In this document: in pieces, positions 9,586-20,714 of the stretch
Position numbering within the stretch: the first letter of the stretch is position 1
Layout of the letters: each line of letters opens with the position of its first letter
From: Pollenia angustigena
Taxonomy: Eukaryota; Arthropoda; Insecta; Diptera; Polleniidae
Reading direction: 5' to 3'
Assembly: GCA_930367215.1 (NCBI GenBank)
Contig: OV884056.1
Span: 43,152,308 to 43,216,307, forward strand
DNA length: 64,000 nucleotides
The notes under the pieces: generated by a model
Seen by the model: only the letters and a program-made list of their open reading frames with translations
Databases searched by the model: none
Told to the model about the DNA's origin: nothing
Translations under genes and position numbers: made by a program

Positions 9586-10380
9586 TTACCCCCTGTCCCT
9601 TACCACTAAGTCGAGACTCGAACCCCCTCTCGCGAGTTCGTCCGCCACCTCATTCCCATCAACCATGCAGTGTCCCGGTACCCAACACAGCCTCACGTTG
9701 AATGCCCCCATGAGTTCCCTAAGAGCGTTCCTACACCGCGCGACCAGGCACGATCGCACCGTATAGTTCTTCAATGCCTAAAGCGCCGCCTGACTTTCGA
9801 CGTAAATTGTCACCTCAGCTCCACCCACGATGTGATCCAGTATCACCTCCGTCGCCCTCCAGACCGCTAGGATCTCAGCCTGGAAGACACTGCACTCATC
9901 AGGGAGTCTGAATGACCTTTTTACCTCGGTGTCCGCGATATATACACCGGCACCAGTGCCGGTTTCCATCTTGGATTCATCCGTAAATACTGCCCACCCC
10001 TCAAACAGTTTATTGGATCCACTCCAGATTTCCCTATCCGGAAATTCCACCGGTGGTGCAACACCGAAGTCCAGAGTCGTAGTCCTATGGTCCGAAATTC
10101 TCTCAAGAATAGTACCCCGATCAAGCAGACCCACCTCGTACAAGATTCTCGTGTGATCATCCCGCCTAGGTCTAACTAAGGAAGACTCGTAAAGTCTAAG
10201 TAAGTTCCTAGCAGCCACACTCCTCACATAATGCTCGATAGGGGATAGATATAGTAGGATGTCCAGCGCTGCCTGTGGAGTGCTGCTCCTTGCACCCGTG
10301 ATGCCCAGAGATGCACTCCTTGCTAAGCATCTTCCTATAGCTATCGACACCCAACGCGCCCCACCAAACAGTGCATCCAT
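9586..10380 (-). pseudogene. LINE ORF2: RNase H domain (interrupted)
   Basis: This segment encodes the RNase H that follows the RT in I-group LINEs. FTDESKMETGTGAG supplies the first catalytic Asp, QAEILAV the Glu, and WVPGHCMVDGNEVADELAR the histidine/aspartate region. At the third position, where YSDSQAAL-type sequence is usual, the copy reads YVESQAAL. An in-frame TAG near 9776 splits it. The remaining 3' UTR continues down to 9354. Confidence 0.8.
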
Positions 10381-11594
10381 AGGTAAGTATAGGCCTAACC
10401 ACCGATGTGTAAATCCAATTTACCATATCCGGCCTCAGACCCCAGTTCTTACCGATGGAGTTCCTGCATGTGTAGTAGGCATTGAATCCCCTTATCATCC
10501 TCTCCCGAGTGTTTCTCTTCCAAGACAGTTTGCAGTCCAGAAAGTTACCCAAGTATTTTGCACCGTCCGATAGAGGCAACTCGACACCATCTAACACTGG
10601 CCCCCTAAATCCCTCTAGCCTGTACCTTCTGGTAAATAGCACCAGCTCAGTCTTCACAGGGTTAACACACAGCCCCCTGTCTTTTGCCCATGCCGAGAGT
10701 TCGCCCAACATCACCTGCATAATTTCCCCGATCGTGGACAGAAATTTTCCCTTGACCAGCAGAACTATGTCATCCGCATACGCAACAACTTTCCTGCCCA
10801 TGGAATCAAATGACCTGAGAATCCCGTTGACCACAAGCAACCACAGTAGAGGCGATAGAACCCCCCTGTGGTGTCCCCCTGGTAACCCTCCTCCTTAGCA
10901 CCTGATCCCAAAGGCTCGAGTTTATAATCCTACTGCTAAGCATGCAGACTATCCACTCTAACAGAAAGTTCTTAACTCCCAGCTCCATCAATGAATCTCC
11001 AATCGCCTCAATCCTAATGTTATTAAAGGCTCCCTCTATATCCAAAAACGCGGCGAGAGTATATTCCTTATTCCTCAGACCGTGCTCAATACAACCCACC
11101 ACCTCATGTAACGCACTCTCAACAGATTTACCCTTCAGGTAGGCGTGTTGAGCGTTGCTAATAAGGCGGGTCTCAATATTACTCCTGAGATAGAAATCTA
11201 CTAGTCTCTCGAGAGTCTTCAACAGGAATGAAGACAGACTAATAGGTCTAAAATCCCCCGGTTTCGAGTGGACCGCTTTACCAGCCTTGGGTATGAAAAT
11301 CACCCTGACCTCTCTCCACCCCCTAGGCAGATACCTCCTACTGAGGCATTTCCTGAATATATCCACCAGCAGAAATGATGCATCGTCCGAGATGTTGCAA
11401 AGCATGGCCGGAAAAATGCCATCCGGACCCGGTGATTTATATGGGTCGAAAGTATTGACCGCCCACGCCAGCTTCTCCCTTGTGACCATTTCCTCGACGC
11501 AAGCGGAAGTATGATCCGATGTCATGGACATGACGTCCCACTGACCGTCTTCCATACCACCGGTTTCCCTGCACCCGGGAAAGTGCGTCTCCAT
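10208..11594 (-). pseudogene. LINE ORF2: reverse transcriptase (frameshifted)
   Basis: The RT blocks are clear: KSPGPDGI, FIPKAGK, FRPISLSSFLLKTLERL, LDIEGAFNN, GTPQGG and YADD (near 10778). They are followed by the thumb region with SWKRNTRERM and the RPILTYGCTVWWGA motif. The frame is lost once within the G-run after GTPQ (about 10840-10860, one base short) and again near 10360, so the enzyme is not encoded intact. The catalytic Asp residues at the FLDIEGAF and YADD positions remain. It forms one decayed polyprotein with the flanking segments. Confidence 0.85.
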
Positions 11595-11609
11595 AAGTAA
11601 GGTTAGGGT

Positions 11610-12158
11610 CTAAAAGCTAGACTCAGCCCATGAGCCGTCATTCCTTTGGATGTAACCCAGGGCCCTAGGGTCCTTAGATAAAATCCGTCGGAATCTTGAC
11701 AACTCGTTGACATTATCGATGGACGCACAAAATTGCATCCATGATAGTCGCTTTGCTCTTTTCAGATCCGCCTTATACCTGTTGAACTGCACCCTGTGAT
11801 TGTTCCAATCATCTGGTGCTCTCGTAAGCTTGGCCCTATTAAACAGTCTCCTCACCGTAGACCTTTGAACATGAAGTTCCCTGGTCCACCATTTAGGCTG
11901 TTTTCGCCTACCCGGAAACGTAACCGGGCAGGACTGCTCATAGCTTCCCCTTAGAAGATGAGTGAACCTGTTCACCACCCCCTCCAGATCCGTCGGCAGC
12001 AAGTCGCCTAATGCCTGTTGCGCCAACCCTGTTCGGACACCTTCCTTGAAGGAGTCCCATTTTGTCCCCCTCGGGTTCCTGAACGGAGCAGCCCTAGGTA
12101 GGTCAAAATTCAGTGTGAAGGTAATTCGACTATGGTCTGAAAAAGTACAGTTCGTTGC
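11610..12158 (-). pseudogene. LINE ORF2: endonuclease end and RT-preceding linker
   Basis: This is the first remaining coding segment of the LINE. It begins a few residues before an SDH triad member of the apurinic endonuclease fold (SDHSRITFTLNF). A basic linker follows (PKWWTRELHVQRS, then FNRYKADLKRAKR) of the type that precedes reverse transcriptase in I/R1/LOA elements. It ends at an in-frame TAG (11610-11612), after which the same frame continues into the RT segment. The stop and the 5' truncation make it non-functional. Confidence 0.8.
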
Positions 12159-12434
12159 CACCCTTATCATGAATAAAATTTCACATATAAATTTCCGAAT
12201 GTGTGAAGAGTTGGTATCATGAATTAAATGTGTTGTGAAAATTTCCGAATGTTTACATTTTTAAACTCCGAAAACATTTCTTTCGAATTTGCTTGTTTTC
12301 AAAAAAATTCACACGATTGTGAATAGCTCACATGTGAAATATTTTACCAATTTTTGCTGAAAATAATTCAACAAGGATTTGTCTGTCGGAAAATAAAGAA
12401 AATGTAAGTTTATATTTAAAATTAAAAAAAAAAA

Positions 12435-12700
12435 AAAACAGATAGAGTGCTATATTCGGCTGGGCCGAATCTTTAATACCCTCCACCGATGATAAACTCC
12501 TTTCCGAAATTAGGGTTTATATGAGGCATATGGTAAATTATGGGCTGATCTTCACGAAATTTTATAGTATAATTTCTAGTTCTACAAAACTGTCACCTAC
12601 CGAATTTTATTATGATAGCGTTACTAAAAACGGTTTTAGGCGTACGGAATGACAAACTTAGTATACCCTCATTCACCACTGATGGTGGTGGAGGGTATAA
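12435..12700. mobile_element. Short member of the ATACCCTCCACC family, inverted
   Basis: It contains GTGCTATATTCGGC, GGCCGAATC, TACCCTCCACC and, at the right, GGTGGTGGAGGGTATAA. These are the boundary motifs of the 5568-6415 element, in reverse orientation. Only one ~145-bp internal repeat unit remains. It is non-coding. Confidence 0.65.
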
Positions 12701-12785
12701 CAACGTTTCAAATGCATAAATTTCATTTATTTCATTTACATACATATGTAGGAGTAAAACGGTAAATAAGGAGCAAATAAATATT

Positions 12786-13001
12786 TTTTAATAATTTCCT
12801 TATAACCGATTTCGCGATTTCAAATAAATTTTTGAATTTTTCGAAAAATTTTCCCATGTTTGCCGTAAGAGCTATTTTTACTGTAAGTTTTCTGATTCTT
12901 TATAGCTTTATCGATTATTAATGAATATATTTGCTATCATGCCGCGCTTAGCAAATTTTTGCGAATTTCCGTTAATTTAGCAATTTTTACCAAAATTTTG
13001 C
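12786..13001 (+). repeat. ~324-bp dispersed repeat, left part
   Basis: The sequence from TTCCTTATAACCGATTTCGCG to AATTTTTACCAAAATTTTGC matches the two units right of the BEL element (19401-19850). The BEL insertion at 13002 interrupted a tandem array of this unit. Inverted relatives occur at 47870-48190 and inside each 3.87-kb unit (about 49995-50170 in the first). Confidence 0.7.
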
Positions 13002-13380
13002 TGTTGACAATCCACGACTATTTTTATCCGTGATTTTAATACTTTTAATTATATCTTGGTCTTTGGCAACACTTAATTTTATTTTATTTAATGTGGCAGC
13101 TTTGCCTTTATATCTTGTTTTGTTTTGTTTATACACACCCCTTTTTACAACACATTTGAATTCAACCGTCAGCCGAGAAAGAATAAGGTAATAATATTTT
13201 CTAATTTTTATTTGCAAATATTTGAATTGAGATTATTTTATTTTCTGTATTTTATAGTTTTTTAAAGCATACGTTTGTATAAATAAACGTATCAAATTCG
13301 TATTTAAACTTGACGAAAAGAATTGTTTTTTTACTTGTTTGTGAGTATACGAAGGCTCTTAAAATTGGTCTGGTCCAACA
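13002..13380 (+). repeat. 5' LTR of BEL/Pao element
   Basis: 379 bp, starting TGTTGACAATCC and ending CTGGTCCAACA. It should contain the promoter and polyadenylation signals of the element. A TATAAATAAACGT block at about 13277 is a candidate signal. No primer-binding site was confidently recognised downstream. Confidence 0.95.
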
Positions 13381-13506
13381 TTTCTTTAAAAAACTTGACT
13401 GGAATTTGATAAGCTATACAGGTTCCTGGAACGTAGATTCATCAGAGTATTGTGGTGAGCCCCTTTGCTTAACGCGGCGTTTTCTTAACACGTATGTACC
13501 GAGAAA

Positions 13507-16500
13507 ATGGAAAATAAAGAATGTGGCTCACGGCCAAGCTGTTTACTGTGTAAGTAGCCTGATAATGATGAAATGGTCCAGTGTGACGTTTGTGATGGGT
13601 GGTTTCATTTCGAGTGTGCCGGTGTCGACTCTAGCATAGAGAACAGGGATTGGATGTGCGCAAAATGTGGCAGTCCATCAACTACGGGGCCAAATAGAAC
13701 TGCTGTTGGAATTTGTAAATTTGGTGTCGACGGTGATAACTTTCAGTCGACGGTAAATCTGAACGATGTTGCCGTGAATAAGGTAGGTATGGGATGTGTA
13801 AATAAGTCTGCGGGTGCATGTACGGGAGAAAAAAGTAAGACTCGACGCGATGTAGAGATTGAATTACAACGCCTTGAAGAGGAGCATAGAATTAACATGT
13901 TATTCGTTGAACGTAAATATAAAATTATGGCGAAATACGATAATTGCGGATCGAATGAACAGATGAATAATTGCGGGACTAAATTCGGAGCAAGTAATGT
14001 TGGCACGAACGCTGCATCACCTCAGCAGGGTACATTTGGTGCAAACTTGTCAAATACAGACCGGATGGCAACTCAAACGCCCGTTAATACGTTTTTAAGA
14101 CATGAGCAAATATACTCGGGGCAGGTTGTTCTAAGAGAACTCCCCACATTCAGTGGCAGGTCAGAAGAGTGGCCTCTATTCATAAGTAGTTATGAGAATT
14201 CTACTAGGTTGTGCGGTTTTGATAATAATGAAAATTTAATGCGGCTGCAACGTGCGCTAAAAGGAAAAGCATTAGAATATGTAAGTAGCAAACTTACTTT
14301 GCCGGCGTTGGTACCGGAGGTTATTTCAACTTTGCGAATGCTATTTGGTAGGCCGGAAAACATAATTCACAATTTGCTTTCGAAACTAAGAGCTGGCCCA
14401 AACGTAAACCTTGGTAAATTGGATACGCTTGTAATTTTTTCTTTGGATGTTAAGAATATTGTTGCTACTATGGAGGCTGCAAATTTGTACACACATTTAA
14501 ATAACCCCATGTTAATTCGAGAATTTATTGAACGTTTGCCTTCACAAATGAGATTAGAGTGGGCGTTGCATGCAAGGGGACTTAACGTAGTCACTCTTAC
14601 GGAATTTAGCAAGTGGTTGTTTAACCTGGCAGAGGCTGCCAGTGAGGTTATAACTGTTTTGGAACCATATTCAAGCGCACAGGAAAATGTAAAACGTAGA
14701 GCACCACGTGTAAACGTACATGGTGAAAACACCACTAATGATGGAAATGTACGAAAACGTACAACTGAGCCAAAGTGCTTTGCATGTGATGAGAGCGGAC
14801 ACTTTATAGCACAATGTGAAAAATTTAGGGGATTTGATTACAATGGTAAATGGAATGTAGTCCATGAGAGAAAACTATGCCGTACGTGTCTCAAACTACA
14901 CGACCCAAAATTTTGTAGGAACCGTAAAGTATGCGGAGTTCGTGACTGTGCAGCTAAACACCATCCCCTCCTTCACAAGCCTGATGTCCTTACCAATAAT
15001 AATGACAACAACACACCGCCTGTCGTTGCGCATCATAGAATGTTGACTTCGAGTGTGCTATATAGAATAATTCCGATAACTATTTATGGGAGGAATACTT
15101 GTGCTACCGAATATGCACTTTTGGACGAGGCGTCTGGCCCTACTTTAATTGATAGATCTGTTTTGAAAAAACTCGATGTGCATGGTGAGCGGTCAGAATT
15201 CTGTGTAAGATGGACAGATGGTAGTTTACGTTCGGAGAACGATTCTGAGCGGGTGAGTTTGAAAATTTCTCCTATTAACGAAAACAAACGACAATATTTA
15301 CTAAGGGATGTTCGATCTATTGGTGTACTCGATTTGCCTGAACAAACATTGATTTATTCTGAATTAACAGAAAAATATAAACACCTGCGTGGACTTCCAG
15401 TCGAATCCTATAAAAAAGTGATTCCTAAAATTATCATTGGACTGAACAATAAAAAGGTTGCAATGCCTTTGAAGTTTAAAGAAGGCGGGGCGAACGAACC
15501 TGCTGCCCTTAAATCACGTCTTGGTTGGTCCATTTATGGATCACTCGGTCCTGAAGTGGCTGACGCTGTAAATGTGGGAGTGCAACTACATGTGTGTGAG
15601 TGTCATGATGATATTGCCTTACATAAACTACTAAGACAAGCAAGTGAATTAGAGAATCAGACAATTAATGTTCAGGACCGCTGCAAAGGAACAAAGGCGA
15701 TGCAAGATTATGTCATACGAACTGGCAACAAGTTTACAGTAAGACTCCTCTGGAGTTCTGATGGTCTGACAATGCCGGATAATTACGACATGGCATTAAG
15801 GAGGATGATATGTTTTGAACGCAGACTACAGAAAGATGTCGAATTAAGAACTCGTATTAAAGATCGCATTGGAGAAATGTTAGTTAAGGGGTATATTCGA
15901 AAGCTAGATGAGCTTGAAGTCAGGGGCGATTTTCCTAGAAAGTGGTACCTGCCGATATTTGTAGTAAAGAATCCGAACAAGCCCGATAAAATCCGAATAG
16001 TTTGGGACGCCGCAGCTGAATACCAGGGAGTCTCATTAAACAGCTGTCTTAACAAGGGACCCGATCTACTGACACCACTTATTAATGTTCTTTTTAACTT
16101 CAGAACCGGTAAAATCGGAATTAACGCGGACATATCGGAAATGTTTCACCGGGTTGCAGTTGATGAAGATGATGTTCATTCCCAAAGATTTCTATGGCGG
16201 GATTGTGATAACAAACGTGAACCTGACGTGTATGTACTAAGGGTTATGTCGTTCGGTGCTAGCTGTTCGCCATCATTGGCTCAATTTGTTAAGAACACCA
16301 ATGCAGGAGAATTTGAAAGTGAATTTCCCCGGGCTTCCAAATCAATAAGAGAACGTCACTATGTGGATGATATGCTAGATAGTGTGGATACTATAGACGA
16401 GGCTATTCTGCTGGCGAAACAGGTACGCGAAATTCATGGAAAGGCAAATTTTCATATATGTAACTGGATGTCTAATGCTGCGGAAGTCGTTCAGGCAATG

Positions 16501-18957
16501 GAAGGCAAAAATAATACTGGGTCTTTTTGTCAAGCAGGTAGAAGAATCGAACAAGTAATAGAACCTGAAAAAGTCCTTGGTATGTGGTGGAGTACTGATG
16601 ATGATGTGTTTACCTTTAACCTTAAATATACCAAGGCAGCCATGGAAATTTTATCAGGTCGGAGACTGCCCACGAAGAGGGAATTATTGCGATTGTTAAT
16701 GTCAATCTTTGACCCCTTGGGACTTTTATCATTTTATACAATACAGATGAAAATATTGTTGCAAAACGTGTGGCGCAGGGAAATTTCATGGGACGAACCT
16801 ATTTCTGGGGAATTTTCCGACGCATGGTTACGATGGTTGTCCGCACTGCAAAACGTAGAGAGCACAAATGTCCCCAGATGTTATTTTAGAACCGGTTGTA
16901 GAAAGGACAGCAAAGTTCACCTGCATGTTTTTGTGGATGCCAGCGAAAATGCATCTGCGGCTGTAGCATATTTCCGTATAGAGACGCCGAATGGAATAGA
17001 AACATCATTTGTGGCTTCAAAAACAAAAGTTGCACCTTTGCGTCCGATCTCCATCCCACGCATGGAACTTCTTGCGGCAGTATTAGGATCCCGCCTGGCG
17101 GTAAAAATTATAAACGGGCATGACCTCCAAATCGAGTCCTCAACTTTCTGGACGGATTCTAAAACCGTCCTCATATGGCTAAAATCAGACCCGCGGCGTT
17201 TTAAGTAATTTGTTATGTTCCGGGTTGCGGAAATTCAAGATAATACGGGATGTTCAAACTGGCGTTATGTGCCTTCAAGACAGAATGTGGCTGACTTGGC
17301 CACTAAGTGGGTGGGTCAACCGGCATTTCATGCAACAAGTACTTGGTTTGCAGGGCCTACATTTCTTCGGCGATCCATAGAAGAATAGCCAAAAAGTGAG
17401 GAGAACGCGTCTACTGTGAGCGAGGCTCCGGACGGTATATACGTGGCGGTGCATTCGGAGCAGCGGGTGTTAATTATTGATTGTACAAGATTTTCAAAAT
17501 ATGAACGTTTACTGAGGAGCTTGGCGTTTGTAAGAAAATTCGTTGAGCGGAAGATATTTCACCAATTTGCAAATAACAACTCGAGTCTTACACAAGAACA
17601 ATTGCACTGGAGCCAGACTTACTTGGAACGACTTGCACAATCCCATACCTATGCTTATGAAATTAATTTATTGCAACGAGACCCCTCCTGCATCTTGCCT
17701 AAGTCCAGTGGGTTGAGAAAATTGAACCCATTTCTGGACGACAACTTGATTTTACGTTTAAATAGTCGATTGAACCACGCAACAGTGATTTCATACGACA
17801 CGAAAAACCCTATCATTCTACCTAGGGGACACTACATCACATATCTACTGGTTGAGTGGTACCATCGAAGGTATAAACACGTTAATCACGAGACTGTAAT
17901 TAACGAAATTTTCCAGAAGTATCACATTCAGGGCTTGCGTAGTCTTCTTCGAAAAATTAGTGGGAAATGTATGATGTGTAGAATAAAAGATGCTCAGCCA
18001 GACCCTCCGCAAATGGGTCCACTACCATTGGCTCGAATGTCGGCGTTTTCAAAGCCATTCTCATAAGTTGGCTTGGACTTTTTTGGCCCATTTTCGGTGA
18101 CAGGAAGAAGGTGTGAAAAGCGATACGGAGCTGTATTTACATGCCTTACAGTACGAGCTGTACATATCGAAATGGCCTTTAGCCTTGACATGAACTCGTG
18201 TATAATCGTTATACGGAATTTTATTGCTCGCCGGGGAATGCCTTTGCACATATATAGCGATAACGGCACCAACCTTAAAGCCGCTGAAAAGGAACTAAGG
18301 GAGGCATATGCAAATATCAACTTTGAAACGCTCCAGAACGAATTCACTGGTTCTGATACAAAATGGTCGTTTATCCCTCCATCGAGTCCGCATATGGGAG
18401 GATCATGGGAGCGCATGGTGCGCTCTATAAAAACCGTTCTTTATCGTATTATTAACCCTGATCAGAAGCTAAATGACGAAAGACTACACAACCTGTTATT
18501 GGAGGTCGAAAATATAGTCAACAGTCGACCACTTACGTATTTATCGCTAGAATCAGCTGATCAAGAGGCCTTAACCCCAAACCATTTTTTGCTGGGAACT
18601 TCATCGGGCAATAAACCACCCGGCAAATTTTGTGACAACGATATGCATCTGAGAAGGTCATGGCGACACTCACAGATCCTGGCTGACAGATTCTGGAAGA
18701 GATGGATTGCAGAGGTCCTACCTACTATGACTAAGAGGTCTAAGTGGTTCGACAAAGTAGAGCCTATAAAAGTCGGGGATATTGCGATAATCGTAGATTC
18801 TAACCTTCCTCGTTACTGTTGGCCAAAGGGCGTTATTACTGAGACCGTATTGGCACCAGATGGCCAGGTCAGAAATGCATTTGTGAGGACCAAAGGTGGA
18901 ACATACCATAGACCTGCTACAAAGATCGCTGTGTTGAACATTCAACCTGATGAGTAG
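13507..18957 (+). pseudogene. BEL/Pao gag-pol polyprotein with four in-frame stops
   Basis: A single frame runs from an ATG at 13507 to the terminal TAG at 18955, broken by stops at 13555 (TAG), 17206 (TAA), 17386 (TAG) and 18064 (TAA); there is no frameshift. The longest open part is 13573-17208. Domains in order: an N-terminal PHD-type Cys/His finger (13540-13670) crossed by the first stop; Gag (14130-14650); a CCHC knuckle (CFACDESGHFIAQC, about 14776) and a second Cys/His cluster; aspartic protease-like LLDEASG (about 15119); RT with YVDD at 16360-16371; RNase H from about 16915; integrase HHCC region (17860-17975) and core with SDNGTN (about 18259); DUF5641-like tail (18690-18950). This copy cannot make a full polyprotein without stop readthrough. 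Confidence 0.92.
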
Positions 18958-19007
18958 ATGGATTGTCATTTATCCTTTGTTTGTCTGGTATTCCCGTAGC
19001 CGTGATA

Positions 19008-19021
19008 CCGGGGGGGGAGAA
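19008..19021 (+). other. Polypurine tract of BEL/Pao element
   Basis: A G-run followed by AGAA immediately precedes the 3' LTR. This is the position and composition of the plus-strand primer of LTR retrotransposons. Confidence 0.8.
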
Positions 19022-19400
19022 TGTTGACAATCCACGACTATTTTTATCCGTGATTTTAATACTTTTAATTATATCTTGGTCTTTGGCAACACTTAATTTT
19101 ATTTTATTTAATGTGGCAGCTTTGCCTTTATATCTTGTTTTGTTTTGTTTATACACACCCCTTTTTACAACACATTTGAATTCAACCGTCAGCCGAGAAA
19201 GACCAAGGTAATAATATTTTCTAATTTTTATTTGCAAATATTTGAATTGAGATTATTTTATTTTCTGTATTTTATAGTTTTTTAAAGCATACGTTTGTAT
19301 AAATAAACGTATCAAATTCGTATTTAAACTTGACGAAAAGAATTGTTTTTTTACTTGTTTGTGAGTATACGAAGGCTCTTAAAATTGGTCTGGTCCAACA
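19022..19400 (+). repeat. 3' LTR of BEL/Pao element
   Basis: 379 bp, identical to the 5' LTR except for CC in place of AT after CCGAGAAAGA. The flanking TTTGC at 19401-19405 completes the target duplication. Confidence 0.95.
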
Positions 19401-19850
19401 TTTGCCATTCCTTATAGTTTTAGGGAATTTAAATCAATTTTATGGCTTGTTTGAAATATTTTTGGAATTTATTTTTTGTTATTTTCCGACATTTTGTTTC
19501 TTTTGCCGATTAAGCGATTTCATATAAATTTTAGAGTTTGTTTCCAAGTTTGCAATTTTTCGCGAATTTTCGCCATGTTGGCGATAGAAGCGATTTTTTC
19601 CTATAAGTTTTCTGATTCTTTAAAGCTTTAACGATTTTTAATAAATATTAGACTTTGCTATCATGCCACTGTTAGCAAAGTTTTGCGAATTTTCGCTAAT
19701 TTTGCAATTTTTACCGAATTTGTGCAATTCCTTATAGTTTCAGGGACTTTTAATTCATTTTATGGCTTGTTTGAAATATTAAAAATGTTCGCGAATTTTC
19801 GCTATTTTTGCAAACTCTTCCGAATTTCAACAATTTTCGCGTAGTTTTGT
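19401..19850 (+). repeat. ~324-bp tandem repeat, right part
   Basis: Two successive units begin at GCCATTCCTTATAGTTT (19404) and GCAATTCCTTATAGTTT (about 19727). Each continues with ATGGCTTGTTTGAAATATT, a TTCGCGAATTTTCGC motif and GCTATCATGCC. The unit spacing of about 324 bp was measured from these motifs. The array continues from 12786-13001 across the BEL insertion. Confidence 0.7.
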
Positions 19851-20186
19851 TGATCTTTGAGGTAATCGTCTTAAATAACAAATCAATAGTACTCGATTAT
19901 TGTCAATAACGATTCAGAAAATACAACAGCATTTTGTTCGCGAAAAATCTTCCCGTCACAAAGCTTTATATTTTCAAATTTTCCCGAAAAAATTAGTTCC
20001 ATAAATTTCCAAAAACAGTTTTCTTAAATTCTTTCTTGTTAACAACTCCGAATATAATGACACAGGCTTTTAAAATCAGGTATGTTATTTTATTCACATG
20101 GAAAATTTTATTCGGAAATTTTCACATGTGGAATTCATGATAAGGGTGAATATATTATTAAAACACGTACATTTCTTTAGAGGAAA

Positions 20187-20425
20187 ACTTTTATTTTTGC
20201 TCGAAAAAATAAAAATCAATATTTAACTGTTATTTTTGTTCAAAAAATAAAAATCAAAAAATAACTGTTTTTTTTTATCGAAAAAAAATCAAGAAATAAC
20301 AGTTATTTTTGTTCAAAAAAATAAAAATCAAAAATTAACTGTTAAGTTTCATCGAAAATATAAAAATCAAAAAATAACTGTTTTCATCTGACTTTTATGA
20401 AAAAAGGAATAACTGTTACGGTCCC
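20187..20425. repeat. Degenerate ~50-bp minisatellite
   Basis: Four to five imperfect repeats of the form AAAAATAAAAATCAAAAAATAACTGTT separated by TTTTTGTTC or TTTATCG spacers. It has no coding capacity. Confidence 0.6.
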
Positions 20426-20576
20426 TGGTATTTATCGAAAATAAAAATTGGGAACTTAGCACGTTATAGAGAAAGCTTAAAACTTTTCATTTACTTTTTC
20501 ATTTAAATATTTTAATTATTTAAAAATAACACTTAAATAATTACGTGAAAATATTAATTTTATTATAACGACTTTT

Positions 20577-20712
20577 TCACTCCGTAAAAACGTGTAATTC
20601 GGCATTTTGCTGCAAATATAAATGTGATAGTCGATTGTGTACGTAGGCTATAATTAAATTATTGACTTCTTCCTTCGGTTTTTTATGAATTTGTTTTAAA
20701 TGTCTAGAGCAG
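20577..20712 (-). other. Exon-like 136-nt segment, copy 1
   Basis: On the minus strand an AG acceptor (20713-20714, after a T-rich tract) precedes an open 136-nt stretch reading CSRHLKQIHKKPKEEVN onward, ending in TGA. The same segment, the same length with no indels, occurs in all three 3.87-kb units (51842-51977, 55719-55854, 59598-59733), with several substitutions but a shared acceptor and stop. Upstream, a CTCG|GTAAGC donor (CACG|GTAAGT in the units) would give a ~40-bp intron, but the preceding exon has stops in every frame. The family was not recognised; it could be a decayed transposon gene. Confidence 0.35.
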
Positions 20713-20714
20713 CT

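Larger units (their letters stand above)
9354..12158 (-). mobile_element. 5'-truncated LOA-like (I group) LINE
   Basis: This is a non-LTR retrotransposon running right to left: end of the endonuclease, linker, reverse transcriptase, RNase H, and a 3' UTR finishing near the repeat TTAACCTAACC. It is flanked by an 8-bp target duplication CACCCTTA at 9346-9353 and 12159-12166. That places the insertion inside the left terminus of the TIR element whose right end is at 20148. The 5' truncation falls just before the endonuclease SDH motif. The clade is inferred from the RT blocks and the presence of RNase H. Confidence 0.85.
13002..19400 (+). mobile_element. Complete BEL/Pao LTR retrotransposon (6.4 kb)
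   Basis: Two 379-bp LTRs (13002-13380 and 19022-19400) beginning TGTTGACA and ending TGGTCCAACA flank one gag-pol reading frame. The 5-bp target duplication TTTGC lies at 12997-13001 and 19401-19405. The LTRs differ only by an adjacent dinucleotide (AT/CC near 13184), implying a recent insertion. Gene content and order (Gag, protease, RT, RNase H, integrase, C-terminal DUF5641-type domain) identify BEL/Pao. It is inserted in the ~324-bp repeat of the surrounding TIR element. Confidence 0.95.
12159..20148. mobile_element. TIR element hosting LINE, repeat element and BEL insertions
   Basis: The termini CACCCTTATCATGAAT (12159-12174) and ATTCATGATAAGGGTG (20133-20148) form the inverted ends. 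Next to each is a TTCGGAAATTTTCACA-type block in inverted orientation. The left terminus is split by the LINE at 9354-12158, so the element formally begins at 9346. Without insertions only about 1.3 kb remains, mostly ~324-bp repeats. It has no coding capacity. AAT flanks both outer edges and could be the target duplication. Confidence 0.6.

Noticed and set aside
10482..10898. Plus-strand ORFs of 100-140 codons within 9.6-12.2 kb
   Set aside because: They are antisense to the LINE coding sequence, which carries clear RT and RNase H motifs. The antisense peptides have no domain.
13381..13470. Primer-binding site for the BEL element
   Set aside because: Several TGG words follow the 5' LTR, but none could be matched to a tRNA 3' end with confidence without a search.
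14367..14735. Minus-strand ORFs within the BEL element (for example 14367-14735, 15783-16133, 17994-18416)
   Set aside because: They are shadows of the gag-pol frame.
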